Shown here: positions 32,200-41,010 of the stretch, piece after piece | Layout: every line of letters starts with the position of its first letter | Numbering within the stretch: position 1 is the first letter of the stretch | NCBI RefSeq assembly: GCF_029626225.1 | Contig: NZ_JARUBP010000001.1 | Span: 1,364,001 to 1,428,000 of the forward strand | DNA from: Asanoa sp. WMMD1127 | GTDB taxonomy: Bacteria; Actinomycetota; Actinomycetes; Mycobacteriales; Micromonosporaceae | Direction: 5' to 3' | Length of the DNA stretch: 64,000 nucleotides | Translations under genes and position numbers: made by a program | The notes under the pieces: generated by a model | The model's input: only the letters and a program-made list of their open reading frames with translations | Database searches by the model: none | Told to the model about the DNA's origin: nothing

Positions 32200-32366
32200 C
32201 AGCCGAGCGCTCGGCTGATGACCGCGGCAAGCGCGGCGGTTATCTTGTCGGATCCGACGACTTTCAGCAGCGTGGCAGCGAAGGCGACGGCGGCGAGGGT
32301 GCCGACGGCGTACTCCGCGGTCGTCATGCCCGCGTCGTCGCGCAGCCCGTTGAGGAGTTTGCGCAC
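32199..32366 (-). CDS. DUF4244 Flp-type pilin
   Basis: A 55-residue gene: VRKLLNGLRDDAGMTTAEYA then VGTLAAVAFAATLL. The DAGMTTAEYA segment before a hydrophobic helix is the Flp pilin processing region (cleavage normally follows the glycine, with Glu at +5). It is the likely major pilin, matching Rv3656c. AAAGGAG precedes the GTG at 32366. It lies between the TadC and TadE genes on one transcript. Confidence 0.9.
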   Translation of the reverse strand: MRKLLNGLRDDAGMTTAEYAVGTLAAVAFAATLLKVVGSDKITAALAAVISRALG

Positions 32367-32387
32367 GGTGTGACTCCTTTCAGTCGG

Positions 32388-33056
32388 TCAGAGGACGTCG
32401 CCGAGAAGAGCGACGATCACCGGTACGAGACCGGCGAGGATGAAGGCCGGCAGGAAACAGAAGCCGAGTGGGAGTACGACAAGCACGCCGGCCCTGCGCG
32501 CCGCCGCCTCCAGGGCCGCGGCCCGGTCGGCGCGTAGGTCGTCGGCCAAGCGGGTGAGCGCCCCCGCGAGCGCGGACCCGCTCGCCGACGATCGGATGGC
32601 GGCCGCGGCGATCCGGCTGCCGCCCGGCATCCCAGCAATATGGCTCCAGGCCTCGTCGGGGTCGGCGCCCAACCGCAGCGAGCGACCCACCGTGGTCAGC
32701 CGTTCCCGCAGCGGTCCGCCGAGCGCTTCGGCGACGCCGAGTACCGCCACGTCGACCGGCGCGCCGGCACGGAGCGCGGCGGCGATCAGGTCAGCGCAGA
32801 TCGGCGCGTCGGCCGTCTCGCGCAGTCGCCGCTCCTTCGCCTCGGGCGGTTCGAGGCGTCCGAGGATCCGGTGCGCGGCGAAGGCCGCCGGTGGTGCCAG
32901 CCCGAGCCCCCACCAGCCGTCGACGACCAGGGCCGTCGCGGCCGCAGTGGCCAAGGCGCCGAGCTTCGCCACGTCAGGACGCTTGCGCTGCTTGGGCACG
33001 CCCGCGATGCGCGCCAGCCGGCGCCGCGCAGCCGAAGCCCGCCTCAACGGCGCCAT
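32388..33056 (-). CDS. Tad secretion F-type protein (TadC-like)
   Basis: 222 residues of the T2SS-F fold: a helical cytoplasmic part (CADLIAAALRAGAPVDVAV; RLADDLRADRAAALEAAARRAG) and a strong C-terminal membrane pair (VLVVLPLGFCFLPAFILAGL, then PVIVALLGDVL). It forms the inner-membrane platform with TadB on which the ATPase acts. ATG 33056. 40 bp separate it from the tadB-like gene. Confidence 0.88.
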   Translation of the reverse strand: MAPLRRASAARRRLARIAGVPKQRKRPDVAKLGALATAAATALVVDGWWGLGLAPPAAFAAHRILGRLEPPEAKERRLRETADAPICADLIAAALRAGAPVDVAVLGVAEALGGPLRERLTTVGRSLRLGADPDEAWSHIAGMPGGSRIAAAAIRSSASGSALAGALTRLADDLRADRAAALEAAARRAGVLVVLPLGFCFLPAFILAGLVPVIVALLGDVL

Positions 33057-33096
33057 GACGCGGCCTCCTTGCCGAGCTGGGCCACCTGGATGGTGG

Positions 33097-33984
33097 TCAT
33101 GACGGCCTCGGTTGGAGGCGTTGCGACCAGAGCAGGCCGAGGATCTGCAGACCGATCGCACCGAAGGCGCAAACGGCGCCGAGTGGGGTGTGCAGCAACA
33201 TCTCGAGCGGATTCGTGCCGATGGCATAGCCCATTGCCAGCCCGCCGATGGGGAGCGCGGCGAGCAGGACGGCGGTCGCCTGGGTTCCGGCTGTCTGCGC
33301 CAGCGCCGCCGCACGGGCGCGATCGCCGGCGCGGGCGTCGGCCTCGATGCGGTCGATCAGGTCCGCGAGCGGAGCTCCGGTGCGTTCGGCCAAGGTCACC
33401 GCCGCCGCGGCCAGCTCAGCCAGATCCACACCGCGCCGCGCGGACGCGGCATCCGACCGCGACGGAGCCGGATCGGTGATCAAGGCCAGATTCACGCCGT
33501 GCGGCGCGGAGGCCGCGCTGGCTCCCGCGGCGGGATCGGTTGCGATGATGCTTGCCGCTTGGGCCGCGGCCTGGACCGGCAGGCCGGCTCGAAGGTCAGC
33601 CGCCAAGCCGGTCAATCTGTCGAGCTGGGCCGACCGCTCGGCCCGGCGCGCAGCCTCGCCGCGCCGCTCACGGATGAAGGACACCGCGACCGCGCCGTAG
33701 GCGCCGAGCCCGATCGCCGCGACCACCCCGCCGACGAACCAACCCGGCAGAGCCGCAAGACCGAAGGACAGCGAGAGCGCCCGCCACCGCGGCCCGGCAA
33801 GGATCATCGCGGCAAGTCGCGACGCGAGAGCATGCCGTCGACGGACCGACGCCGGCCGCGAAGCCGACCTCGACGCCGAGAGCACCGCGAGCTGCCGCCG
33901 CCGCAGCCGGCGGGAACGCCGGACGACGACGAGTAGAACCGCGACCAGAGACAGCGCGACACCACCGAGAATCGCGATGGTCAT
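33097..33984 (-). CDS. Tad secretion F-type protein (TadB-like)
   Basis: 295 residues: N-terminal membrane helix (IAILGGVALSLVAVLLVVV), a basic stretch, a central pair (LSFGLAALPGWFVGGVVAA), the F-domain helices (AAVTLAERTGAPLADLIDRIE) and a C-terminal pair (AVLLAALPIGGLAMGYAIG; GAVCAFGAIGLQILGLLW). It has a non-conserved linker of about 50 residues (ITDPAPSRSDAAS) between the helices. It is the platform partner of TadC, in the order of Rv3657c-Rv3658c. ATG 33984 is chosen; upstream codons run into the ATPase gene. Confidence 0.88.
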   Translation of the reverse strand: MTIAILGGVALSLVAVLLVVVRRSRRLRRRQLAVLSASRSASRPASVRRRHALASRLAAMILAGPRWRALSLSFGLAALPGWFVGGVVAAIGLGAYGAVAVSFIRERRGEAARRAERSAQLDRLTGLAADLRAGLPVQAAAQAASIIATDPAAGASAASAPHGVNLALITDPAPSRSDAASARRGVDLAELAAAAVTLAERTGAPLADLIDRIEADARAGDRARAAALAQTAGTQATAVLLAALPIGGLAMGYAIGTNPLEMLLHTPLGAVCAFGAIGLQILGLLWSQRLQPRPS

Positions 33985-34072
33985 CGCGCACCGCCCCAGC
34001 ACCGCACGCCGAGCGGTGGGCGGAGACCAGGCACGCGAATTGCGCGACGCCGGCCAAGCCGTCGGACCGCGT

Positions 34073-35290
34073 TCATCGGGCACCCGGCCAGAGCAGTTCC
34101 GGGACGCGGACGCCGCGGGCGGCCAACAGGGAGCCCAGGTCCGGGGCCGCGACTCCTATGCCGGTCGAGCGTTCCCACACCGGTCGCACTGTCACGAACC
34201 GGTCCGGTCCCTCGGCGGCGACCAGGCCGACTGTTTCCAGCACCCGCCCCGACATCGAGCGCCGCATCTGCAGGACGACCTGCAGCGCCGCCGTCACCTG
34301 GGCGTGCAGCGCCAGCCGGGGCAAACCGCCCAGCAACCCCAAAGCCTCGAGCCGCGCCGGGACGTCGGCGATCGCGTTGGCGTGCAGCGTCCCCGCGCCG
34401 CCCTCGTGGCCTGTGTTCAGCGCCCGCAACAGGTCGACGATCTCGGCGCCGCGGCACTCGCCTACGACCAGGCGGTCCGGGCGCATCCGGAGCGCCTGGC
34501 GGACCAGGTCGGTCATCTCGACCTCGCCTTCGCCCTCCACGTTGGACACTCGGCACTGCAGGCTGACCACGTGCGGATGGGCCGGGCGCAGCTCGGTCGC
34601 GTCCTCCACCAGCACGATCCGCTCGTCGCGCGGGACCAGCTCGATCAGCGTGTTGAGCAACGTGGTCTTGCCGGAGCCGGTGCCACCGACCACCAGATAC
34701 GCCAGGCGGGCCGCCACCACCGCCGCCAGCAGATCGGCCACCGGCGCCGGGACCGTGCGGCAGGTCACCAGGTCGGCGAGGGTGAACGGGCGGCGCCGGA
34801 ACGTACGCAGCGAGAGGTAGGGCCCGCCCGTCGCCACCGGCGGCAGCACCGCGTGCAACCGGGTGCCGTCGGGCAGGATCGCGTCCGCGTAGGGCGAACC
34901 GTCGTCGAGGCGTCGCCCCGTCGCCCCCACCAGCCGTTGCGCGAGCCGCCGGGCCGCCTCGGGCGACGGCAGCCCGACCCGCTCCCGCCGCAACCCGCTC
35001 CCGCGGTCGACCCACACCTCCGTCGCGTTGACCAGCACGTCGGTGACCTCCGGGTCGGCCAGCAACGGCCCGAGCGGACCGGCGCCGACCAGGTCGTCGT
35101 GCACCCGGGTCGCCAACCGCAGCACGTCGCGATCGCCGAGCGCCGGGCCGCCGGTCTCCCGCACCGCGGCAACGACGGCGGCCGGGCTGACCTCGTCGCG
35201 CCCCGCCGCGAACCGCCGGCGGACCCGCCCGGCCAGGTCGGCCGACGAGTGCCCGAACGGCGGCGGATTCGCCGGCAACACCGCCGTCAC
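34073..35290 (-). CDS. tadA: TadA/CpaF-type pilus assembly ATPase
   Basis: 405 residues of the secretion ATPase (VirB11/PulE) family, which powers Flp pilus export. It carries Walker A GGTGSGKTT (about 200-208), an Asp box VLVEDATEL, Walker B-like DRLVVGECRGAE and a His box GTLHANA. An N-terminal domain contains DVLVNATEVWVDRG. GTG 35290 overlaps the stop of the upstream ssd-like gene (GTGA). Equivalent to Rv3659c. Confidence 0.93.
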   Translation of the reverse strand: MTAVLPANPPPFGHSSADLAGRVRRRFAAGRDEVSPAAVVAAVRETGGPALGDRDVLRLATRVHDDLVGAGPLGPLLADPEVTDVLVNATEVWVDRGSGLRRERVGLPSPEAARRLAQRLVGATGRRLDDGSPYADAILPDGTRLHAVLPPVATGGPYLSLRTFRRRPFTLADLVTCRTVPAPVADLLAAVVAARLAYLVVGGTGSGKTTLLNTLIELVPRDERIVLVEDATELRPAHPHVVSLQCRVSNVEGEGEVEMTDLVRQALRMRPDRLVVGECRGAEIVDLLRALNTGHEGGAGTLHANAIADVPARLEALGLLGGLPRLALHAQVTAALQVVLQMRRSMSGRVLETVGLVAAEGPDRFVTVRPVWERSTGIGVAAPDLGSLLAARGVRVPELLWPGAR

Positions 35291-36369
35291 GCCGCCACCT
35301 CCCCGGTCGCGTCGAACAGCGAACCCAGCACCTCGCGACACAACGCGACCAGCGGCCCCCTGCCCGCCGCGGCCGGTGCCTGGCCGTGCTCGAGCCCGCG
35401 CGCCAGGCCCGGCTCGGGCGCCAACAGGCCGGCCAACGGGAAGCCGACGGACCGCGCCACCTCGGCCGCCGACAGGTTCCCGGGCGCGGGCCCGCGGACC
35501 ACGACCGAGACCGACGCGCAGTGCAGCGCCACCGCCTTGGCCAGCTGGGTCGCCGCCGCGGTCGCGCGGAGCTCGGCCGGCACCACCAGCAAGGCCAGGT
35601 CGGCGCCCTGCAGCGCCGCCACGGCCGCGTCGTCGAGCCGGCGGGGCAGGTCGACCACCACGACGTCGCGGGCCCGGCGGCCGGCGTCGAGCACGGCGGC
35701 CATCGCGGCGGCCGGCAGGGGCAGTGGCTCGCCGCGGTCGAACGAGACCATCACCAGGTCGCCGCGCTGCGGCAGCGAGCGGACCAGGGCCAGCGGGTCG
35801 AGCGCACCCTCGGCACCGGCCAGGCCGGGCCAGCGCAGCCCGTCGACGCCCTCCCAGCCGAGGATGAGATCGAGGCCGCCGCCGAACGGGTCGGCGTCGA
35901 CCAGCAACGTCCGCCGGCCATCGCGGGCTGCCGTCACCGCCAGGGCGCCGGCCAGCACGCTTGCGCCGGCCCCACCGCGACCGCCGAGCACCGCGACCAC
36001 CCGACCGGCGCCATCGGCTGGCGACAGTGCGCTGAACCGCCGCAAAAGCCACTCTTCAGCCTCGGGTAGCCGCACGACATATTCGGCGCCGAGTGACTCG
36101 GCCGGCGACGCCACGGCGCCCGGCCCACAACCGGCCAGGACCACCCGCTGGCGACGCGGCAGGCGCGCCCCGAGGCAGGGGCCGGCCTGATCAGCGCCGA
36201 CCACGACCAGGGGCGCCCGGGACCAGCGTGGTCGCGCGGCCGCCGGGTCGGGCGCGACGTCGACCTCGGTGCCGGCCGCCGCCGCGATGCGCAGCAGCTC
36301 CTCCAGCAGGTCGGCATCGGCCGTCACGACCAGCGGCAGCCGGAATCCGGGCCGAACGGGAGCGGGCAT
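35287..36369 (-). CDS. TadZ/Ssd-type MinD-like protein (Rv3660c)
   Basis: 360 residues. An N-terminal receiver-like part is followed by a MinD/ParA fold with a modified P-loop, VLGGRGGAGASVLAGAL (Lys of the deviant Walker A replaced by alanine/serine context), LLVDADPFGGGLDLIL, and VVVDLPRRLD. The M. tuberculosis counterpart is called Ssd (septum site determining); in other bacteria TadZ places the pilus machine. It heads the tad operon. ATG 36369. Confidence 0.88.
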   Translation of the reverse strand: MPAPVRPGFRLPLVVTADADLLEELLRIAAAAGTEVDVAPDPAAARPRWSRAPLVVVGADQAGPCLGARLPRRQRVVLAGCGPGAVASPAESLGAEYVVRLPEAEEWLLRRFSALSPADGAGRVVAVLGGRGGAGASVLAGALAVTAARDGRRTLLVDADPFGGGLDLILGWEGVDGLRWPGLAGAEGALDPLALVRSLPQRGDLVMVSFDRGEPLPLPAAAMAAVLDAGRRARDVVVVDLPRRLDDAAVAALQGADLALLVVPAELRATAAATQLAKAVALHCASVSVVVRGPAPGNLSAAEVARSVGFPLAGLLAPEPGLARGLEHGQAPAAAGRGPLVALCREVLGSLFDATGEVAA

Positions 36370-36458
36370 CGCGGGGCCTCCACGAGATGGAAGGGACGGG
36401 AAATGACCCGCCAACCTTCGCCGCCGGACCGAGTCAGCGGCGGACCCAAGCGAAACCC

Positions 36459-36485
36459 TGTGGATAACCCAGAACCTGTGGACAA
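36459..36485. promoter_or_regulatory. Pair of DnaA-box-like sites
   Basis: TGTGGATAA (36459-36467) and TGTGGACAA (36477-36485), complements of TTATCCACA and TTGTCCACA, lie in the same orientation 18 bp apart, about 100 bp before the tad operon. Confidence 0.5.
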
Positions 36486-36532
36486 CCACCCAGCGCAGCA
36501 GACGATCAGCTACGGGCCACAGAGGACGGACG

Positions 36533-36569
36533 AAAAACGACGACCCCCGTCGGGGGGAGACGGGGGTCG
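36533..36569 (-). terminator. Intrinsic terminator of the 6C RNA
   Basis: An 11-bp perfect stem (36541-36551 with 36559-36569) followed by TCG and TTTTT on the minus strand, one of the few clear T-runs in the window. Confidence 0.9.
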
Positions 36570-36612
36570 CCTGAGGTTCGGCTCCGGGGGGGTCGAGCCG
36601 AACCCACTCAGC
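36533..36612 (-). ncRNA. 6C small RNA
   Basis: Two stem-loops with C-rich loops on the minus strand define this actinobacterial sRNA class. Stem 1: 36595-36604 with 36575-36584 (10 bp), loop with seven cytosines. Stem 2: 36559-36569 with 36541-36551 (11 bp, CGACCCCCGTC), loop TCCCCCC with six. Five T residues follow (36537-36533), so stem 2 is also the terminator. The position between the ssd-like and HAD genes matches B11/6C of mycobacteria and the 6C RNA of Streptomyces. In mycobacteria 6C pairs through its C-loops with G-rich mRNA starts. The 5' end is an estimate. Confidence 0.88.
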
Positions 36613-36856
36613 GGTCACGGGGGGTGCAACCGCCGAGGGTCGGAAACACGACTCGAAATCGTGTCTCAACTAGCATGCCTGATATGCGCGGTGCGCGTCG
36701 AGTGGCGTTTGCCCCAACTCGCACGACACGCCGAGGGAGATCCGTGACATCCGTCGCCGTGTCCCCAGGGCGGTACCAAGTTGTACCAGGCTGTGCGGTA
36801 GTTGTCGTGCCCCGGGCGGGGCAGCGCGTTTCGCTCCGCACATTAGACTTTCGATC

Positions 36857-37657
36857 GTGGGCCGAAGTGCCGCGTTTTTCGACCTGGACAAGACCGTCAT
36901 CGCCAAGTCAAGTGCCTTGGCGTTCGGTCGACCGTTCTATCGTGACGGCCTCATCACGCGCCGTGACGTCGTCAAGTCGGCGTATGCCCAGTTGATGTTC
37001 CGTCTCGGCGGCACCGACGACCAGTCGATGGCGCGGATCCGTGACTACTTGGCTACCCTCTGCAAGGGCTGGCCGGTCGACCAGGTCGGTCAGATCGTCA
37101 CCGAGACCCTGCACGAGCTCATCAACCCCTACATCTACGCCGAGGCCGCCGCCCTGATCGACGAGCACCAGGCGGCCGGCCGCGACGTCGTGCTGGTCTC
37201 CGCCTCCGGCGAGGAGATCGTCAAGCCGATCGGCGCTCTGCTCGGCATCACCGACGTGATCGCCACCCGGATGGGCGTCACCGACGGCCGCTACAACGGC
37301 GAGGTCGAGTTCTACGCCGCCGGTTCGGCCAAGGTCGACGCGGTCACCTCGCTGGCCAAGGAGCGCGGCTACGACCTGGCCGACTGCTACGCCTACTCCG
37401 ACTCGACCTCCGACATCCCGCTCCTCGAGTGCGTCGGCCACCCCAGCGCCGTCAACCCCGGCCGGGTCCTGCGTCGCCTCGCCGCCGACAACGGCTGGCC
37501 GGTGCTCGAGTTCCGCCACCCGATCCCGATCGGCCGGCGACTCCGCGAACGCCCGGCCGTCCCGGTCGCCGCCGCCGCGATCGGCGTCGGTGTCGGCGTA
37601 GCGATCGGCATCGCCTGGTACGGCCGCCACCGCCGCACCCGCCCAGCCCCGGCCTGA
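36857..37657 (+). CDS. HAD-IB family phosphatase (SerB-like), membrane-tailed
   Basis: 266 residues. Catalytic motif I is DLDKT (Asp9, Asp11), motif II is in VLVSASGEEIV, motif III lysine in GSAKVDAV and motif IV in YSDSTSDIPLLE. It removes phosphate from a small molecule; the HAD-IB subgroup includes phosphoserine and lysophospholipid phosphatases. Unlike SerB, it ends in a hydrophobic helix (PVAAAAIGVGVGVAIGIAWYG) with a basic tail, suggesting membrane attachment. Orthologues are Rv3661 and SCO3558, the latter called morphological-differentiation associated. GTG 36857; long leader next to the 6C RNA. Confidence 0.9.
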   Translation: MGRSAAFFDLDKTVIAKSSALAFGRPFYRDGLITRRDVVKSAYAQLMFRLGGTDDQSMARIRDYLATLCKGWPVDQVGQIVTETLHELINPYIYAEAAALIDEHQAAGRDVVLVSASGEEIVKPIGALLGITDVIATRMGVTDGRYNGEVEFYAAGSAKVDAVTSLAKERGYDLADCYAYSDSTSDIPLLECVGHPSAVNPGRVLRRLAADNGWPVLEFRHPIPIGRRLRERPAVPVAAAAIGVGVGVAIGIAWYGRHRRTRPAPA

Positions 37658-37904
37658 CACGCCAGAACGCGAGCAGCCCGTAACCACACCCGAACGCGCC
37701 GCCACGAAGCCTTCCGATCAAGCGGTCATCGGCGTAGAAATGGGGATGCGGACACCGAGCGATCGGGCTCCGTGCACGGCCACCGGGCACCCACGCGCGA
37801 CCAGCCGCGGCAGGCACGTCCCGGCGGATCAACCGGCCCCGAAAGGGCCCAAGACCGCCGACGACGACTCAGGTGCACGCTTGGTAACCCGGCCGGACGT
37901 GAGT

Positions 37905-37932
37905 GACGGCGCCTCAGCCTTGAGGCGCCGTC
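37905..37932. terminator. Strong hairpin over the stop of the Fic-like gene
   Basis: GACGGCGCCTCA (37905-37916) pairs perfectly with TGAGGCGCCGTC (37921-37932) over a GCCT loop. It contains the minus-strand stop codon and faces the convergent HAD gene, so it may end transcription from both sides. No long T-run. Confidence 0.75.
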
Positions 37933-38663
37933 CACGTCTGTTCGGCCACCTCGGTCAACGACTCGGCGCCCAACGACACTGCCACGAAGCAGTGCCGCAA
38001 CCACGACCGCACTCCGTCCGGCGTGCCGGTCGCGAACGCGCCAGCCGCACCCACGTACTCCGGCTCCCGGGCCAGATGCCCCACCTCGGGCGCGATCAGC
38101 CCACGCGGGTCGAAGCCCGACGACATCAGCGTCAACCGGGCAGCCGCCCGCGCCACCACGCCCGGAGCACCGGCAAAGGGCTGCAGAGCCAACAACTCAC
38201 CGTGTACGACCGCCGCCAGCACCAGTGGCGGCGCCGACGTCCCACCGGCGACCAACGCGGCCAGCGCGTCCAACCGCGGGCCGGCGGCGGCCGAAACGGG
38301 GTGCCCGAGTGAGGACGCAGGCACGGAACCTCGCGCCGCCAGCACGTGCAACCGCGCCAGCACCTGCCGCGGCGCCCTGTGCCACGTGTCGACCAGCGTC
38401 GGCAGCGCCGCCGCCACCCGCAGGCACCCCTGCACCACCGGGTCGGTCACGACCCCGGCGCGGACCTGCTCGCGATCGTGCGCGTACCCCGCCAAAGCCG
38501 CCGACGCGACCGCGGACCGCAGGCTCACCTCGGCCGCGACCGCCCCACCCTGCCGGCGCAACGCGCGATGCCGCATCGCGGCGTCGGCGGCCTCCCGGGC
38601 GGTGGTGACGGCGTCCTGCACGTCGGCGAGCGCCAGCAGCGGCGCGAGCGGGTCAGCGAGCAC
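37914..38663 (-). CDS. Degenerate Fic-like protein
   Basis: 249 all-helical residues. The stretch HGELLALQPFAGAPGVVAR (about 154-172) lines up with the Fic active site HPFxxGNGRxxR, but the catalytic histidine is Gln161, Asn is lost (GAPG for GNGR) and only the last arginine remains. SAVASAALAGY near 50 resembles the Fic N-terminal S/T-x-x-x-E/A-G. Fic enzymes attach AMP to proteins; this one probably cannot. Databases often call such neighbours oxidoreductase without basis. It precedes acs divergently, as the equivalent gene does in Streptomyces to my recollection. Confidence 0.6.
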   Translation of the reverse strand: MLADPLAPLLALADVQDAVTTAREAADAAMRHRALRRQGGAVAAEVSLRSAVASAALAGYAHDREQVRAGVVTDPVVQGCLRVAAALPTLVDTWHRAPRQVLARLHVLAARGSVPASSLGHPVSAAAGPRLDALAALVAGGTSAPPLVLAAVVHGELLALQPFAGAPGVVARAAARLTLMSSGFDPRGLIAPEVGHLAREPEYVGAAGAFATGTPDGVRSWLRHCFVAVSLGAESLTEVAEQTWTAPQG

Positions 38664-38879
38664 GAGGCAACGCTAGCGGAGCGTACTGAGGCTGCGCGAA
38701 ACAGCGCGCTGATGGCAAGATTCGAACAAGTACGGACGCCGTCTGCGCGGCCGGCGCGCGTGCGGGTTCACTCGGCGCGTGCTCCGCCCCACCGAGCCCT
38801 CCCAGCCCAGGCGGCCCGGACACTAGATTTCTCCACAAGCCCGAAACAGACCCCGAACCCCGGCGCAGGGAGCGTGACG

Positions 38880-40844
38880 ATGAGCGAGACCTTGGCGAAC
38901 TTGCTACAGGAGAATCGACGTTTCGAACCACCGGCCGCGCTCGCCGAGGCAGCCAATGTCAAGGCGGACGCCTACGCGGAGGCCGACAGCGACCGGCTGG
39001 CCTACTGGGCCACGCAGGCGAAGCGGCTCCACTGGGCCAAGGAGTGGGACCAGGTCCTCGACTGGACGAACCCGCCGTTCGCGAAGTGGTTCGTCGGCGG
39101 CGAGCTCAACGTGGCCTACAACTGCCTCGACCGGCACGTGGCGGCCGGCAACGGCGACAAGGTCGCGATCCACTGGGAGGGCGAGCCGGGCGACACCCGT
39201 ACCCTCACCTATTCCGACCTGCACAAGCTGACCTGCCAGGCGGCCAACGCGCTGACCGACCTCGGCGTCACGGCCGGCGACCGGGTCGCGATCTACCTGC
39301 CGATGATCCCCGAGGCCGCGGTGGCGATGCTGGCCTGTGCCCGGATCGGCGCCACCCACAGCGTGGTGTTCGGCGGCTTCTCGGCCGACGCGCTGTCGGG
39401 CCGCATCCAGGACGCCAGCGCCAAGGTGGTGATCACCGCCGACGGCGGCTACCGGCGCGGCAAGCCGTCGGGGCTCAAGACGATCGTCGACGAGGCGGTC
39501 GCGCAGTGCCCGACGATCGAGCACGTGCTGGTCGTCCGCCGCACCGAGCAGGACGTGGCCTGGGGCGACAAGGACCTGTGGTGGCACGAGACCGTCGAGA
39601 CGGCCAGTGCCGAGCACGAGGCGCAGCCGTTCGACGCCGAGCACCCGCTGTTCATCCTCTACACCAGCGGCACGACGGCCAAGCCCAAGGGCATCCTGCA
39701 CACGTCGGGCGGCTACCTGACGCAGGCCTCGTACACCCATCATGCGGTGTTCGACCTGAAGCCGGAGACCGACGTCTACTGGTGCACGGCCGACATCGGC
39801 TGGGTGACCGGCCACTCCTACATCGTCTACGGGCCGCTCTCCAACGGCGCGACCCAGGTGATGTACGAGGGCACGCCGGACACTCCCCACAAAGGACGGT
39901 TCTGGGACATCGTCGACAAGTACGGCGTAACCATCCTTTACACGGCCCCGACGTTGATCCGCACGATGATGAAGTGGGGCGACGAGTTCCCGGCAGCGGC
40001 GAACCTGTCGTCACTGCGCGTGCTCGGCTCGGTCGGTGAGCCGATCAACCCCGAGGCCTGGATGTGGTACCGCAAGAACATCGGCCACGACAACACCCCC
40101 GTCGTCGACACGTGGTGGCAGACGGAGACCGGCGCCATCATGATCTCCCCGTTGCCGGGCGACACCGCGGCCAAGCCGGGCAGCGCGATGCGGCCGTTGC
40201 CGGGCATCAGCGCAGACGTGGTCGACGACGAGGGCAAGACCGTGCCCAACGGCGGTGGCGGTTTCCTCGTGCTGCGCGAGCCGTGGCCGTCGATGCTGCG
40301 CACCATCTGGGGCGACGACCAGCGCTTCATCGACACCTACTGGAGCCGGTTCGAGGGCATGTACTTCGCCGGCGACGGCGCCAAGAAGGACTCCGACGGT
40401 GACCTGTGGCTGCTGGGCCGGGTTGACGACGTGATGCTGGTGTCGGGCCACAACATCTCCACCACCGAGGTCGAGTCGGCGCTGGTGTCGCACCCGTCGG
40501 TGGCCGAGGCCGCGGTGGTCGGCGCGACCGACCCCACCACCGGCCAGGCGATCGTCGCGTTCACGATCCCGCGCGGCTCGGTCGACAGCTCGGGCGAGGC
40601 CGGCGAGGCGCTGATCAAGGAACTGCGCGACCACGTGGCGAAGACGCTCGGCCCGATCGCCAAGCCGCGGCAGATCATGCTCGTACCCGAACTGCCCAAG
40701 ACCCGGTCCGGAAAGATCATGCGGCGGCTGTTGCGGGACGTGGCCGAGCACCGGTCGCTCGGCGATGTGACCACATTGCAAGATTCGACGGTGATGGATC
40801 TCATTTCGGACGGCATGAAAACGTCCAAATCAGACGACGACTAG
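38880..40844 (+). CDS. acs: Acetyl-CoA synthetase
   Basis: 654 residues, normal for Acs. It activates acetate with ATP and CoA in the cytosol. AMP-forming motifs: YTSGTTAKPKGI (phosphate loop), DTWWQTETGAIM, YFAGDGAKKDSDG, and the C-terminal PKTRSGKIMRRLLR with the lysine normally switched off by acetylation. The ATG at 38880 follows GGGAG with 7 bp spacing; a GTG 6 bp upstream is too close. Single-gene unit with a strong terminator. Corresponds to Rv3667/SCO3563. Confidence 0.97.
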   Translation: MSETLANLLQENRRFEPPAALAEAANVKADAYAEADSDRLAYWATQAKRLHWAKEWDQVLDWTNPPFAKWFVGGELNVAYNCLDRHVAAGNGDKVAIHWEGEPGDTRTLTYSDLHKLTCQAANALTDLGVTAGDRVAIYLPMIPEAAVAMLACARIGATHSVVFGGFSADALSGRIQDASAKVVITADGGYRRGKPSGLKTIVDEAVAQCPTIEHVLVVRRTEQDVAWGDKDLWWHETVETASAEHEAQPFDAEHPLFILYTSGTTAKPKGILHTSGGYLTQASYTHHAVFDLKPETDVYWCTADIGWVTGHSYIVYGPLSNGATQVMYEGTPDTPHKGRFWDIVDKYGVTILYTAPTLIRTMMKWGDEFPAAANLSSLRVLGSVGEPINPEAWMWYRKNIGHDNTPVVDTWWQTETGAIMISPLPGDTAAKPGSAMRPLPGISADVVDDEGKTVPNGGGGFLVLREPWPSMLRTIWGDDQRFIDTYWSRFEGMYFAGDGAKKDSDGDLWLLGRVDDVMLVSGHNISTTEVESALVSHPSVAEAAVVGATDPTTGQAIVAFTIPRGSVDSSGEAGEALIKELRDHVAKTLGPIAKPRQIMLVPELPKTRSGKIMRRLLRDVAEHRSLGDVTTLQDSTVMDLISDGMKTSKSDDD

Positions 40845-40863
40845 TCATTAGTACCAGTTGGCG

Positions 40864-40896
40864 GCGGGCGAACCCGGTTCCGGGTTCGCCCGCTTT
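40864..40896 (+). terminator. acs terminator
   Basis: GCGGGCGAACCCGG (40864-40877) and CCGGGTTCGCCCGC (40880-40893) are a perfect 14-bp inverted repeat, followed by TTT, 20 bp after the acs stop. Confidence 0.9.
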
Positions 40897-41010
40897 CGCA
40901 TGCTGGTCGCGGGCGTCTATGTGACGGTGAGTGCGCTCGCCGCCAAGATTTTTGAAATAAATCGACGCGCCCCGCTTCCCTCCGGCCTCAGTAATGCTTA
41001 GTTTCCTCTT

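Larger units (their letters stand above)
36370..36856. other. 487-bp intergenic region with DnaA-like boxes and 6C RNA
   Basis: This spacer between the divergent ssd-like and HAD genes contains no protein gene. It holds two DnaA-like boxes (36459-36485), the 6C RNA with its terminator (36533-about 36612), and an ACACGA-N7-TCGTGT inverted repeat (36646-36664). The rest, 36665-36856, is the leader of the HAD gene, where I see no clear motif. Confidence 0.7.

Noticed and set aside
36646-36664. Possible tRNA-Ser (CGA) anticodon arm
   Set aside because: The ACACGA-CTCGAAA-TCGTGT hairpin mimics an anticodon arm, but no T-arm (GGTTCGAATCC type), acceptor stem or CCA follows on either strand.
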